From contig CAVYPC010000002.1 in assembly GCA_963770315.1 (NCBI GenBank), forward strand, positions 496,001 to 560,000: a stretch of 64,000 nucleotides of DNA, written 5' to 3'. Positions 45,164 through 54,557 of the stretch are shown one piece after another. A program made the translations under genes and the position numbers. The notes beneath the pieces were generated by a model, which saw only the letters and a program-made list of their open reading frames with translations, searched no databases and had not been told where the DNA came from. Each line of letters begins with the position of its first letter. Position 1 is the stretch's first letter. The stretch comes from VRUE01 sp963770315 (GTDB taxonomy: Bacteria; Actinomycetota; Thermoleophilia; Solirubrobacterales; 70-9).

Positions 45164-46351
45164 GTGAGCTGGGTCAAGCAGAGCGTCCGCGACGCCGACG
45201 TCGCCGGCAAGCGGGTGCTCGTCCGGGTCGACTTCAACGTGCCGCTCGACGGCGGGCGCGTCGCGGACGACACGCGGATCGAGGCGGCGCTGCCGACGAT
45301 CGAGCTGCTGCGCGAGCGCGGCGCGGCCGCGATCCTCGTCTCGCACCTGGGCCGCCCCAAGGGCGAGGTCGACCCGGCGCTCTCGATGCGGCCGGTCGGG
45401 GAACGTCTGGGCGAGCTACTGGGCGCCGCCGTGAAGCAGGCGCCGGCCGTGGTCGGGGCGGAGGTCGAGACGATGGCCGCCGGACTCAGCCCCGGCGACG
45501 TGCTGCTGCTCGAGAACGTCCGCTTCGAGCCGGGTGAGACCGAGAACGACCCGGGGCTCGCCGCCGCGCTCGCGCGGCTCGCCGACCTCTACGTCAACGA
45601 CGCCTTCGGCGCGGCCCACCGCGCCCACGCCAGCACCGAGGGGGTCGCGCACGACCTGCCCGCCTACGCCGGCCTGCTGCTGGAGAGCGAGGTGAACGAG
45701 CTGACCCGGGTGGTGGAGTCGCCCGAGCGACCGCTGGTCGTCGTCCTCGGCGGCGCCAAGGTGAGCGACAAGGTCGGCGTCATCGACCGCTTCCTCGAGA
45801 TCGCCGACAGCGTCCTGATCGGCGGCGCGATGTGCTTCAGCTTCTTCCGCGCGCAGGGGATCGCCACCGGCAGCTCGCTGGTCGAGGAGGAGGGAGTGAA
45901 GCTGGCCGAGGAGGCTCTGCGGCGCGCCGAGACCTCCGACTGCGAGCTGATGCTGCCGGTCGACCTCGTGCTGGGCGAGAGCTTCGACGCGACGACTGAG
46001 CGGCGACCGAGCGACGGGGTGGAGGTGCCGGACGGCTGGATGGGGCTCGATGTCGGGCCGCGCACCGCCGCCGCCTACGCCGAGGCGGTCGCCGGTGCCG
46101 GCACCGTTCTCTGGAACGGGCCGATGGGGGCCTTCGAGCTCGAGCCCTTCGCCGCCGGGACCAGGGCGGTCGCCGAGGCGGTCGCCGCGAGCCCCGCCAC
46201 CACGGTGGTCGGCGGCGGCGACTCGGTGGCTGCGTTGCACCGCTTCGGGCTGGCTGAGAAGGTGGATTGGGTGTCGACTGGAGGAGGAGCCTCGTTGGAG
46301 CTGCTGGAGGGAAAGAAACTGCCGGGAGTGGAGGCACTGAGAGATGCCTGA
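45164..46351 (+). CDS. pgk: Phosphoglycerate kinase
   Basis: 395 residues, GTG start with GGAGGG upstream. Substrate-binding VLVRVDFNVPLDGGRV and LVSHLGRPKGEVD, hinge and nucleotide motifs VVLGGAKVSDKVGVIDRF and NGPMGAFELEPFA, then GGGDSVAAL. It makes ATP in lower glycolysis. It overlaps tpiA by 8 bp. Confidence 0.97.
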   Translation: MSWVKQSVRDADVAGKRVLVRVDFNVPLDGGRVADDTRIEAALPTIELLRERGAAAILVSHLGRPKGEVDPALSMRPVGERLGELLGAAVKQAPAVVGAEVETMAAGLSPGDVLLLENVRFEPGETENDPGLAAALARLADLYVNDAFGAAHRAHASTEGVAHDLPAYAGLLLESEVNELTRVVESPERPLVVVLGGAKVSDKVGVIDRFLEIADSVLIGGAMCFSFFRAQGIATGSSLVEEEGVKLAEEALRRAETSDCELMLPVDLVLGESFDATTERRPSDGVEVPDGWMGLDVGPRTAAAYAEAVAGAGTVLWNGPMGAFELEPFAAGTRAVAEAVAASPATTVVGGGDSVAALHRFGLAEKVDWVSTGGGASLELLEGKKLPGVEALRDA

Positions 46352-47093
46352 GCGCACCCCATGCATCGCCGCCAACTGGAAGATGCACAAGACCGTCGCC
46401 GAGGCGGCGGCCTTCGTCGACGCGCTGCTGCCGCGGATCGCGGCCACCCAGCACGACGTCGTCCTCTGCCCCTCCTTCCTCGCCCTGAGCGAGGTGGTCG
46501 AGCGCAGGCGCGGAACCGCAGTCCGGGTCGCCGCGCAGAACATGCACGAGGAGGCTGCCGGCACGTTCACCGGCGAGGTCTCGGCGCCGATGCTGGTCGA
46601 GGCCGACGTCGATGCCGTGATCCTCGGTCACTCCGAGCGCCGCCAGTACTTCAACGAGACCGACGAGGCGCTGGCGCGCAAGGTGCCGGTGGCGCTGGCC
46701 GCGGGCCTCGAGCCGATCCTCTGTGTCGGCGAGAGCGAGGAGGCGCGCGACGCGGGGCAGACCGAGGGCGTGCTGGAGCGCCAGCTGCAGGCCGATCTGG
46801 CCGGGGTCGAGTCGGCTGGGCTGGCGTCGGTAGTCGTCGCCTACGAGCCGATCTGGGCGATCGGCACCGGCCGCACCGCCACGCCCGAGCAGGCGCAGGA
46901 AGTGTGTGCCTTCATCCGCGACGTGCTGCGCGAGCGCGGCGCCGTGGCCGACGCGGCGCGGATCCTCTACGGCGGCTCGGTCAAGCCCGCCAACGCCGCC
47001 GAGCTGATGGCCCAGCCGGACATCGACGGCGCGCTGGTCGGCGGCGCCAGTCTCGATCCGGATGAATTCGCCGCGATCGTAGAGGCGGCATGA
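46344..47093 (+). CDS. tpiA: Triose-phosphate isomerase
   Basis: 249 residues. ANWKMHKTVAEA (catalytic Lys), LGHSERRQYF (His), VVAYEPIWAIGTGRTAT (Glu) and the phosphate loop LYGGSVKPANA. It interconverts DHAP and G3P. It is translationally coupled to pgk. The first unit of a 54-bp tandem repeat begins at its stop codon. Confidence 0.97.
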   Translation: MPERTPCIAANWKMHKTVAEAAAFVDALLPRIAATQHDVVLCPSFLALSEVVERRRGTAVRVAAQNMHEEAAGTFTGEVSAPMLVEADVDAVILGHSERRQYFNETDEALARKVPVALAAGLEPILCVGESEEARDAGQTEGVLERQLQADLAGVESAGLASVVVAYEPIWAIGTGRTATPEQAQEVCAFIRDVLRERGAVADAARILYGGSVKPANAAELMAQPDIDGALVGGASLDPDEFAAIVEAA

Positions 47094-47196
47094 CGGACCC
47101 AGACGTCGCCATGCGGCATCCTAGGTCAGCCTCCTCGGGTCACATGACGGACCCAGATGGCGCCATGCGGCGTCCTCGGTCGGCCTCCTTAGGTCG
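47089..47196 (+). repeat. Two-unit 54-bp tandem repeat in the tpiA-gpmI gap
   Basis: Both units start CATGACGGACCCAGA (47089 and 47143) and continue with GCCATGCGGC and CGGCCTCC-like blocks. A third, more diverged copy lies inverted at about 47223-47269, reaching the gpmI start. A GCGCACT-agag-AGTGCGC hairpin lies between (47196-47213). Confidence 0.7.
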
Positions 47197-47265
47197 CGCA
47201 CTAGAGAGTGCGCTCCCCTCGTCGGGCCTCCCTGCGTCCTTGCCTGGCGGCATCTGGATCTCGTC

Positions 47266-48825
47266 ATGAGCCAGTCGGTTGCTTTGGTCATCCTGGATGG
47301 TTGGGGATTGGCGCCGCCGGGCCCGGGGAACGCGATCTCGCTCGCCGAGACGCCGGTCTTCGACCGCCTCTGGGAGCAATACCCGCACACCCAGCTCTCC
47401 GCCCAGGGTCGCGACGTCGGCCTCCCCGATGGGCAGATGGGCAACTCGGAGGTCGGTCACCTCAACCTCGGCGCCGGCGCTATCGTCAAGCAGGATCTGG
47501 CCCGGATCGACGACGCGATCGCCGACGGCGGCTTCTTCGAGAACGAGGCACTGCTGGCGGCCTGCGATCGCGCCCGGCGCAGCCCGCGCGGGCGCCTGCA
47601 TCTGCTCGGCCTCGTCTCCGACGGCGGCGTCCACTCCGGCTGGGAGCACATCGAGGCGACGATCGAGCTTGCCTCGCAGGAGGGCATCCCCGACGTCGTC
47701 TTCCACGCCTTCACCGATGGCCGCGACACCCTTCCGCACGGCGGCCGCAGCTACCTCGCCGAGCTGGAGCGCTGGCTGCGCCAGGCCGGCCGCGTCGCCA
47801 CGGTCAGCGGCCGCTACTACGCGATGGACCGCGACACGCGCTGGGAGCGGACCAAGCTCGCCTACGACGCGATCGTCCACGCTCGCGGTCTGCACGCCGC
47901 CGGCTCGGCTGAGGCGATCGAGGCTTCCTACGAGCGCGGAGACACCGACGAGTTCGTCAAGCCGACGGTGATCGGCGACTACGACGGCGCCGCCGATGGC
48001 GACGTGGCGATCTTCGTCAACTTCCGGCCTGACCGGGCTCGCGAGATGACCCGCGCCCTGGCCGAGCCCGGCTTCGACGAGTTCCCCCGCAGCGGCCCGC
48101 TCCTCGACCTGACGACGATGACCCAGTACCGCAAGGGCTGGCCCTACCCGGTTGCCTTTCCCGAGGCGCGGCCGCAGACGACCCTGGCCGAGGTCGTCTC
48201 GGAGGCCGGTGGTCGCCAGCTGCACGTCGCCGAGACCGAGAAGTACGCCCACGTCACCTACTTCTTCAACGGCGGCCGCGAGGAGGAGTGGGAGGGGGAG
48301 GAGCGCCGCCTGGTCGACTCGCCGCGAGACGTGCCCACCTACGACCACAAGCCGGAGATGAGCGCCCGTGCCGCCGCTGACACCTTCGTCTCGCAATGGT
48401 CGCAGGGCGACTTCAAGTTTGGGATCGTCAACTTCGCCAACCCCGACATGGTCGGTCACACCGGGGTCATCCCCGCCGCCGTCAAGGCGGTCGAGGAGGT
48501 CGACGTCTGTCTCGCCGACGTCGTCGCCGCGGTCGAGGGCGGCGGCGGCGCCTGCATCGTCACCGCCGACCACGGCAACTGCGACCACATGCTCGAGCCC
48601 GACGGCTCGCCCAACACGGCCCACTCGCTCAACCCGGTGCCGCTGATCGTCACCGCCGACGGGCTCCAGCTGCGCGATCACGGCATCCTCGCGGACGTCG
48701 CGCCTACCGTGCTCGAGCTTCTCGGCATCCCTCAGCCCGATGCCATGACCGGAACGTCTCTGGTTACGAGCAGCGGCGACCGCTCTGCCGGTCCCCACCA
48801 CCAGCCTCCGGCTGGTGGAAACTAG
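47266..48825 (+). CDS. gpmI: 2,3-bisphosphoglycerate-independent phosphoglycerate mutase
   Basis: 519 residues. VALVILDGWGLAPPGPGNAI, the phospho-Ser site LPDGQMGNSEVGHLNLGAG, RYYAMDRDTRWERT, and late metal ligands PDMVGHTGV and TADHGNCDHMLE. It interconverts 3- and 2-phosphoglycerate and needs Mn. It completes the glycolytic run; enolase is not in the window. Confidence 0.97.
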   Translation: MSQSVALVILDGWGLAPPGPGNAISLAETPVFDRLWEQYPHTQLSAQGRDVGLPDGQMGNSEVGHLNLGAGAIVKQDLARIDDAIADGGFFENEALLAACDRARRSPRGRLHLLGLVSDGGVHSGWEHIEATIELASQEGIPDVVFHAFTDGRDTLPHGGRSYLAELERWLRQAGRVATVSGRYYAMDRDTRWERTKLAYDAIVHARGLHAAGSAEAIEASYERGDTDEFVKPTVIGDYDGAADGDVAIFVNFRPDRAREMTRALAEPGFDEFPRSGPLLDLTTMTQYRKGWPYPVAFPEARPQTTLAEVVSEAGGRQLHVAETEKYAHVTYFFNGGREEEWEGEERRLVDSPRDVPTYDHKPEMSARAAADTFVSQWSQGDFKFGIVNFANPDMVGHTGVIPAAVKAVEEVDVCLADVVAAVEGGGGACIVTADHGNCDHMLEPDGSPNTAHSLNPVPLIVTADGLQLRDHGILADVAPTVLELLGIPQPDAMTGTSLVTSSGDRSAGPHHQPPAGGN

Positions 48826-48916
48826 TGCGCCTTCGGCGCAGAATCACTCCGCGGTGCCGGGGGGAGGGACCGTCAGAGCGGTCGCCGCTGCTCGCATCGA
48901 AAGCTTGCACCGGACG

Positions 48917-50125
48917 ATGAGGCACGAGCGGGAGAGGTTGAGCTTCGAGATCGCGGCCCGGGACGGGGTGGCGCGAGCTGGGGTGCTTCATACGGCGCAT
49001 GGGGAGGTCCAAACGCCTGCCTTTATACCTCTCGCCACCAAGGCCACTGTGCGCGGGTTGGAATCTTGCGAGGTAGCTGACATTGGCTACGAGCTGGTGC
49101 TGGGGAACACGTACCACCTGTTCGTCTCTCCCGGGCCGGATCGGATTGCCGATGCCGGGGGGCTGCACGGGTTCATGGGGTGGGATCGAGCGCTGATCAC
49201 CGACTCAGGCGGCTTTCAGGTCTTCTCGCTCGCCCACGGCGGCGTGGCCGATGAGGTCAAGGGGAAGGGGCGCCCCGGCGGCGACCATGGGTCCGTCGTC
49301 TCGATCGGCGAGGAGGGGGTGCGGTTCCGCTCCTACAAGGACGGACGGTCGCTGTTCATCTCGCCCGAGGTCTCGATGGAGGTGCAGGCGAAGCTGGGCT
49401 CCGACATCGCCCTGGTCTTCGACGAGTGCACGCCTTACCACGCGGATCGGGACTACACCGCGCGCTCGATGGAGCGGACGCATCGCTGGCTCGAGCGCTG
49501 TCTCGACTGGCATCGCGAGTACGGCCCCGCGCGACAGGCTGTCTTCGGCATCGTCCAGGGCGGCGTCCACGAGGACCTGCGGCGCGCCTCGGCGCAGGCG
49601 ATCTCCGAGGCCGGTGTCGATGGGATCGCGATCGGCGGCACGCTGGGGCGCGACAAGGAGGAGATGCGCGGCGTGCTGGAGCTGACCGCCCCGCTCCTGC
49701 CCGAGGAGGCGCCGAAGCACCTGCTCGGGATCGGCGACGTCGACGACCTGCTCTCTGGCATTGCCCTCGGCCTCGACGTCTTCGACTGCGCAATACCCAC
49801 CCGCTTGGCTCGCCACGGCACCGCCTTAGTCCCCGACCCGGAGAACCGCTTCCGCCTGGACCTGCGCAAGGCGGGATGGGAGGGCGACCGCAACCCGATC
49901 GCCGACGGCTGCCCCTGCCCCGCCTGCCAGCATCACGACCGCGACTATCTCAGCTACCTATCTCGCGCCGAGGAGCTGACCGCCGTCCGACTCCTCTGCC
50001 TCCACAACCTGACCTACATGAACGAGCTGGTGACCCACGCCCGCACCGCGATCGGCACCGGGACCTTCAGCTCGTACGCAGACTCGGTTCTGAGCGGCAC
50101 CGCTCCCTGGGAGGCGCTTGGCTGA
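48917..50125 (+). CDS. tgt: tRNA-guanine transglycosylase
   Basis: 402 residues from ATG 48917; an upstream in-frame ATG at 48815 overlaps gpmI and adds an unrelated leader. FEIAARDGVARAGVLHTAHG, VLGNTYHLFVSPGPD, nucleophile region ITDSGGFQVFSL, FGIVQGGVHEDLR and the zinc set CPCPACQHH...H. It exchanges guanine 34 for a queuine precursor in GUN-anticodon tRNAs. No queuosine biosynthesis genes are adjacent. Confidence 0.95.
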   Translation: MRHERERLSFEIAARDGVARAGVLHTAHGEVQTPAFIPLATKATVRGLESCEVADIGYELVLGNTYHLFVSPGPDRIADAGGLHGFMGWDRALITDSGGFQVFSLAHGGVADEVKGKGRPGGDHGSVVSIGEEGVRFRSYKDGRSLFISPEVSMEVQAKLGSDIALVFDECTPYHADRDYTARSMERTHRWLERCLDWHREYGPARQAVFGIVQGGVHEDLRRASAQAISEAGVDGIAIGGTLGRDKEEMRGVLELTAPLLPEEAPKHLLGIGDVDDLLSGIALGLDVFDCAIPTRLARHGTALVPDPENRFRLDLRKAGWEGDRNPIADGCPCPACQHHDRDYLSYLSRAEELTAVRLLCLHNLTYMNELVTHARTAIGTGTFSSYADSVLSGTAPWEALG

Positions 50126-50243
50126 GGGGGTCGGGGGTGTCCCCCTGGGCGCGGCGTCCTTGTTTTTCGCAGTGTCAGCTCGGCGAGAGGCGTAAGCCGC
50201 GAGGCGAAAACCCAGCCCCCAGGAGGACACCCCCGACCCCCTC
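50124..50243. repeat. Long palindrome between convergent tgt and protein kinase genes
   Basis: The 26-bp arms (50124-50149 and 50218-50243, one mismatch) are rich in GGGGGTGTCCCCCTG-type sequence, like the arms of elements A-C. The interior differs and has its own TTTTCGC/GCGAAAA stem. It starts at the tgt stop and ends 15 bp before the kinase stop, so it could terminate both genes. Confidence 0.75.
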
Positions 50244-50257
50244 TTCTACGGGCCTCC

Positions 50258-51490
50258 CTATTCGGTGTTCTTCTTGACCAGTTCCTTGAACTCTTCGACC
50301 ACCTTGTGCACCGAGTCGCCGGCCACTTCAGTCGCATGGACTCCCGTTGCCTTGTCCGTCGCGACAATCACGGCCGCTGCCACCGCGGCCGCAATCAAGA
50401 CCAGCGCCACGGCCGCCATGACGAAGCGGGCGAAGCGGGAGAAGGCGCCGCGCTTCTTGGCTGGGGCCGGTGGGACCACGGGTGCGGGTGGAGCTGAAGT
50501 CGGTTGCGGCGCTCGAGCGACCGGTCGCCGGCTCGGCGACGCCGGGCGCCACTCGGTTCGCTCGGTCTGGTCGAGTCGCCGCGTCGCGGTCTCGCCGCCG
50601 AGGACCCGGGTTGGCGCGGTGCCCTCCTCCTCGAGGGGCAGGGTCACGTCCTCGCCCTGCAGACCCAGCTGCAGCCCCCCGGCGAGCTCGTCGGCGCTGG
50701 CGTAGCGCCGCGACGGCTCGCCCTCCAGCGCCCGCAGGACCGCGCCGCCCAGCGTCTCCGGCACTTCGTCGTTGTAGGTGCTCGGCGGCAGCGGGCGCTC
50801 GTTCTGCTGGCGCACGGCCAGCTCGGCCAGGGTCGAGCCCTCATACGGCAGGCGGCCGGTGAGGAACTGGTAGAGGACGACGCCCAGCGCGTAGACGTCG
50901 GTCGCGGGGGTCGCCTCCTCGCCGCGCACCTGCTCGGGGGCCAGGTAGGCGGCGGTGCCGACCACCGACCCGACCTGGGTGATCCGCGTCTGCGCGAGTG
51001 CCCGGGCGATCCCGAAGTCGGTCAGCTTGACCGTCATCGCGCCGCCGCCGACCGGGCCGCCGACGACCATCAGGTTGCCGGGCTTGACGTCACGATGGAT
51101 GATCCCGCGCCGGTGGGCATAGTCGAGGCCGGCGCAGGCCTGGATGCCGGCCTCCGCCGCGGTCTCGGGACTGACCGGTCCCTGTCGTTGCAGGATCTGC
51201 GCCCCCGAGCGGCCCTCGACGTACTCCATGACGATGTAGTGGCGGCCGTCGTCGAGGCCGGTGTCGTAGACCTGGACGATGTTGGGGTGGATCAGCTTGG
51301 CGACGGCCAGCGCCTCGCGCCGGAAGCGGGCGACGAAGCGCTCGTCGTCGGAGAGGTGCTCGGCTAGGATCTTGACCGCGACGGTGCGCTCGAGGATCAG
51401 GTCGGTGGCGCGGTATACGTTTGACATCCCACCCGAGCCGAGTCGGTCGCCGAGCTCGTAGCGGCCGGAGAGGGTGCCCGCGTCCATCAT
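50258..51490 (-). CDS. Membrane Ser/Thr protein kinase (PknB-like)
   Basis: 410 residues from ATG 51490. Kinase domain 8-270: GSGGMSNVYRAT (Gly loop), VAVKIL (Lys), IIHRDVKPGNLM (catalytic loop), KLTDFGIARAL (DFG) and APEQVRG. A Pro-rich linker leads to one membrane helix (FVMAAVALVLIAAAVAAAVI) and a short outer tail without PASTA repeats. The start overlaps the lipoprotein gene stop (ATGA), so both are one operon. Confidence 0.93.
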   Translation of the reverse strand: MMDAGTLSGRYELGDRLGSGGMSNVYRATDLILERTVAVKILAEHLSDDERFVARFRREALAVAKLIHPNIVQVYDTGLDDGRHYIVMEYVEGRSGAQILQRQGPVSPETAAEAGIQACAGLDYAHRRGIIHRDVKPGNLMVVGGPVGGGAMTVKLTDFGIARALAQTRITQVGSVVGTAAYLAPEQVRGEEATPATDVYALGVVLYQFLTGRLPYEGSTLAELAVRQQNERPLPPSTYNDEVPETLGGAVLRALEGEPSRRYASADELAGGLQLGLQGEDVTLPLEEEGTAPTRVLGGETATRRLDQTERTEWRPASPSRRPVARAPQPTSAPPAPVVPPAPAKKRGAFSRFARFVMAAVALVLIAAAVAAAVIVATDKATGVHATEVAGDSVHKVVEEFKELVKKNTE

Positions 51491-52080
51491 TCGCCTTCTC
51501 CCGCCGGGCTCCCGGGGCTGACCCCGCCCGAGGGGCTTTCGACCGCGCCTTCTTCGCTGGGGGGCGGGGCGCTCCCGTTTTCCAGCCCTTTGCCTTCGCC
51601 TTTGGCCTGCGGCGGCAGCGAGGGCGAGGCTGGCTCTTCCGGTGCTTCCTCTTGCTTTTCCGGCTTCGCTTCCTTTTCCTTCCCTTTTTTCTTTTCCCCC
51701 TTCTCCTCTGGTGCCTTTTCTTCGGGGCGTTCTTCCGTTTCCGCTGGGATCGCCGCCGGGGCGATCGCTTCGGTGGTCGATTCTTCGCAGTCGGCGATCA
51801 CTTCTTCGAGCCGCGCCGCGCCGTCCTCGAGCGCTTGCTTCAGCTTCCTGTCGACGCCTTCCAGCGCTTCTATCTGTTCGCCCACCTGCTGGGCCGCGCT
51901 TTCGGCGCCGATGCAATCGCCTTCGTCGGAGAGCTGCTGGACGGTGTCGAGGTTGGCGGTTATCTCCCGGGCCGTCTCTCCCGGCAGCAGCTTGGCGTCT
52001 TCGCCGCCGCAGGCGACGAGCGCGATCGCCGCGGTGGCGCCGAGCCCGAGGGCGATCAGCGAGAGGAGCGAACGGGGCAT
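51487..52080 (-). CDS. Lipoprotein with charged low-complexity tail
   Basis: 197 residues from ATG 52080, TAGACT 7 nt upstream. Signal peptide with lipobox ALVAC (Cys24). A helical segment (LDTVQQLSDEGDCIGAESAA onward) is followed by a Glu/Lys/Pro-rich tail. No known family. Coupling to the downstream kinase suggests it could be a surface sensor or a substrate for it; this is inference. Confidence 0.6.
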   Translation of the reverse strand: MPRSLLSLIALGLGATAAIALVACGGEDAKLLPGETAREITANLDTVQQLSDEGDCIGAESAAQQVGEQIEALEGVDRKLKQALEDGAARLEEVIADCEESTTEAIAPAAIPAETEERPEEKAPEEKGEKKKGKEKEAKPEKQEEAPEEPASPSLPPQAKGEGKGLENGSAPPPSEEGAVESPSGGVSPGSPAGEGE

Positions 52081-52133
52081 CGAGCCGAGTCTAGAGAACG
52101 GTCTCCGGTGCAGAATTTCCCTGCATCTGAACG

Positions 52134-52877
52134 TCATGAGCCGACCCGGAGCCGTTCCCCCAGGCGCCTTGGCAGGCCGGCGGAGGAGATCGCCGCCGCG
52201 GCCCGCTCGACGTCGTAGCTGACGCGGTGGAAGCGGGCGGTCTGCGCGGCGGTATCGAGCTCCAGCCAGGCCGCACGCGGGTCGCCGTCACGCGGCTGGC
52301 CGACGCTGCCCGGGTTGATCAGCCAGCAGCCTGCACCTACCTCGAGCAGCGTGTCGTCGCTCGACTGGGCGCCGCGGATCCGGTCGCCCTGCTTGCCGGC
52401 CGCCGGCCGCACGAAGAAGAGCGAGACGTGGGAGTGCCCGATCAGGGCGATCCGCGCCGGTTGCACGTCGAAGCAGGCGTCGGCCTGCTCGGCGGAGAGG
52501 ACGTACTCCCAGACCGGATCGCGCGGAGAGGCGTGGAAGAGAGCGATGCCCTCGCGCTCGCCCGAGGGCTCCAGCTCGCGCAGCAGCGCCAGCGTTCGCT
52601 CGGCGACGTTCTCCCGCGTCCAGGCGACCGCCTCGGCGGCGGCCTCCGAGAAGGCAGCGACGTCGAGCGCGCCGAGGACCGCGAGATCGTGATTGCCGAC
52701 CAGGCAGAGGGCACAGCGCTCGCGCACCAGGTCGGCGCACTCGTCGGGCTCCGCTCCGTAGCCGATGACGTCGCCGAGGCACCAGATCTCGTCGACCGCG
52801 GCGTTGTCGATCGCCTCGATGACGGCCTCGAGCGCGGGCAGGTTGGCGTGGATGTCGCTGATCGCGGCGATGCGCAC
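52134..52877 (-). CDS. Calcineurin-like metallophosphoesterase
   Basis: 247 residues from GTG 52877, TACGCT 7 nt upstream. Motifs IAAISDIHANLPALEAV, CLGDVIGYGAEPDE, VGNHD and GHSHVSL supply the two-metal centre, and LINPGSVGQPRDGDP follows. It belongs to the YfcE/MJ0936-like group. The substrate is unknown. It is divergent from argS. Confidence 0.92.
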   Translation of the reverse strand: MRIAAISDIHANLPALEAVIEAIDNAAVDEIWCLGDVIGYGAEPDECADLVRERCALCLVGNHDLAVLGALDVAAFSEAAAEAVAWTRENVAERTLALLRELEPSGEREGIALFHASPRDPVWEYVLSAEQADACFDVQPARIALIGHSHVSLFFVRPAAGKQGDRIRGAQSSDDTLLEVGAGCWLINPGSVGQPRDGDPRAAWLELDTAAQTARFHRVSYDVERAAAAISSAGLPRRLGERLRVGS

Positions 52878-52922
52878 GGCGGCCAGCGTACCCCGGCCGC
52901 TCCTGGCTCATACGATGCGCCT

Positions 52923-54557
52923 GTGAGCGAGACCGAGTCGATAGCCGAGCTGCGCGCCGCCGTCCGACGGGCGGCACTGGCGCTGCGCGACGGCGAGCCG
53001 ACCGGTCCGGAGCCGACGCTGGACCGGCCGCCGAAGCCGGAGCTGGGCGATTACAGCTCCAACGCGGCGATGCTGCTGGCGGCGCCGCTGGGCGAAGCCC
53101 CGCGCGAGGTGGCGACACGGCTCGGCGCCGAGCTCGAGCGCCAGCTCGGCGCCGAGGACAGCGTCGATCGGGTCGAGGTGGCGGGGCCGGGCTTCGTCAA
53201 CCTCTTCCTCTCCGACGAGTGGTACCGGCGGGCGATGGCGCGGCTGGCGGGGGCCGGGGAGAGCCTCGGCCCGGCGCCGATCGCCTCGCCGCAGCGCATC
53301 CTGATCGAGTACGTCTCCGCCAACCCGACCGGGCCCCTCCACGTCGGCGGCGGCCGCCACGCTGCCTACGGCGACGCCCTCGTCCGCCTCCTGAGGGCGG
53401 TCGGGCACGAGGTCCAGAGCGAGTACTACGTCAACGACGCGGGTGGACAGGTGCAGCGCTTCGCCGCCTCGATCATCGCCGCGATGGGTGGCGGCGAGCC
53501 ACCCGAGGAAGGCTATGAAGGGGAGTACATCGCCGACTTGGCCGAGCGCCTGCGGGCGGAGGGCATCGACCCCGCCGACGCCGAGGCGGTGGGTCAGCGC
53601 GGGATCGAGCTGATCCTCGAGGGCGTGCGCGCCACGCTCGACCGCTTTGGGGTTGACTTCGACAACTGGTTCTCGGAGCGCAGCCTCTACGCCGGCGGCG
53701 AGGTCGAGGCGGCGCTGGAGCGACTCGAGCAGCGCGGCCACACCTACAAGAGCGAAGGCGCGCTGTGGCTGCGCAGCACCGACTTTGGCGACGACAAGGA
53801 CCGGGTGCTGATCAGGGCCGACGGCGAGCCGACCTACCTCGCCGCCGACGTCGCCTACCACCGCGACAAGCTGGAGCGCGGCTTCGAGCGGCTGATCGAC
53901 GTGCTCGGCGCCGACCACCACGGCTACGCACCGCGCGTCCGCGCGGCGATCGCGGCCCTCGGCGCCGATCCCGAGGTGCTGGAGGCGTTGATCATGCGCC
54001 TCGTCCACATCGTCGAGTCGGGAGAGCGGGCGCAGATGTCGAAGCGCAGCGGCGACTTCGTCTCGCTCGACGAGCTGGTCGACGACATCGGCGTCGACGC
54101 GGCCCGCTGGTTCATGCTCTGGCGCAGCCACGACACCACCGTCGACCTCGACCTGGAGCTGGCGCGGCGCGAGTCCAGCGACAACCCCGTCTACTACGTG
54201 CAGTACGCGCACGCACGGATCGCCAGCATCCTGCGCAAAGCCGGCGGCGAGGCGGGCGAAGCCGGGGCGCCGACGCCGGGCACGTCCCTGGAGGGAGCCG
54301 AGCGCGACCTGGTCAAGCGCCTGCTCGAATTCCCCGACGAGGTTCGTGAGGCCGCCGCGCGCCGCGCACCGCATCGAATCTGCGCCTACTCGACCGCTGT
54401 CGCCGCCGACTTCCACGCCTTCTACCGCGACTGCCAGGTCGTCGGCGCGGAGGGGGAGGGGGTCGAGCGTTCGCGCCTCGGCCTCTGCCAGCTCACGCGG
54501 CGCACGATCGGCGCCTCGCTGGACCTGCTCGGCATCTCCGCACCCGAGAAGATGTGA
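52923..54557 (+). CDS. argS: Arginyl-tRNA synthetase
   Basis: 544 residues from GTG 52923, 6 nt after TACGAT; the open frame extends much further upstream but runs opposite the phosphoesterase gene. The class I motif is SANPTGPLHVGGGRHAAYGD (HIGH variant), the KMSKS-like loop is QMSKRSGDFVSL, and the C-terminal DALR anticodon-binding domain contains LCQLTRRTIGASLDLLGI. It charges tRNA-Arg. Confidence 0.97.
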   Translation: MSETESIAELRAAVRRAALALRDGEPTGPEPTLDRPPKPELGDYSSNAAMLLAAPLGEAPREVATRLGAELERQLGAEDSVDRVEVAGPGFVNLFLSDEWYRRAMARLAGAGESLGPAPIASPQRILIEYVSANPTGPLHVGGGRHAAYGDALVRLLRAVGHEVQSEYYVNDAGGQVQRFAASIIAAMGGGEPPEEGYEGEYIADLAERLRAEGIDPADAEAVGQRGIELILEGVRATLDRFGVDFDNWFSERSLYAGGEVEAALERLEQRGHTYKSEGALWLRSTDFGDDKDRVLIRADGEPTYLAADVAYHRDKLERGFERLIDVLGADHHGYAPRVRAAIAALGADPEVLEALIMRLVHIVESGERAQMSKRSGDFVSLDELVDDIGVDAARWFMLWRSHDTTVDLDLELARRESSDNPVYYVQYAHARIASILRKAGGEAGEAGAPTPGTSLEGAERDLVKRLLEFPDEVREAAARRAPHRICAYSTAVAADFHAFYRDCQVVGAEGEGVERSRLGLCQLTRRTIGASLDLLGISAPEKM

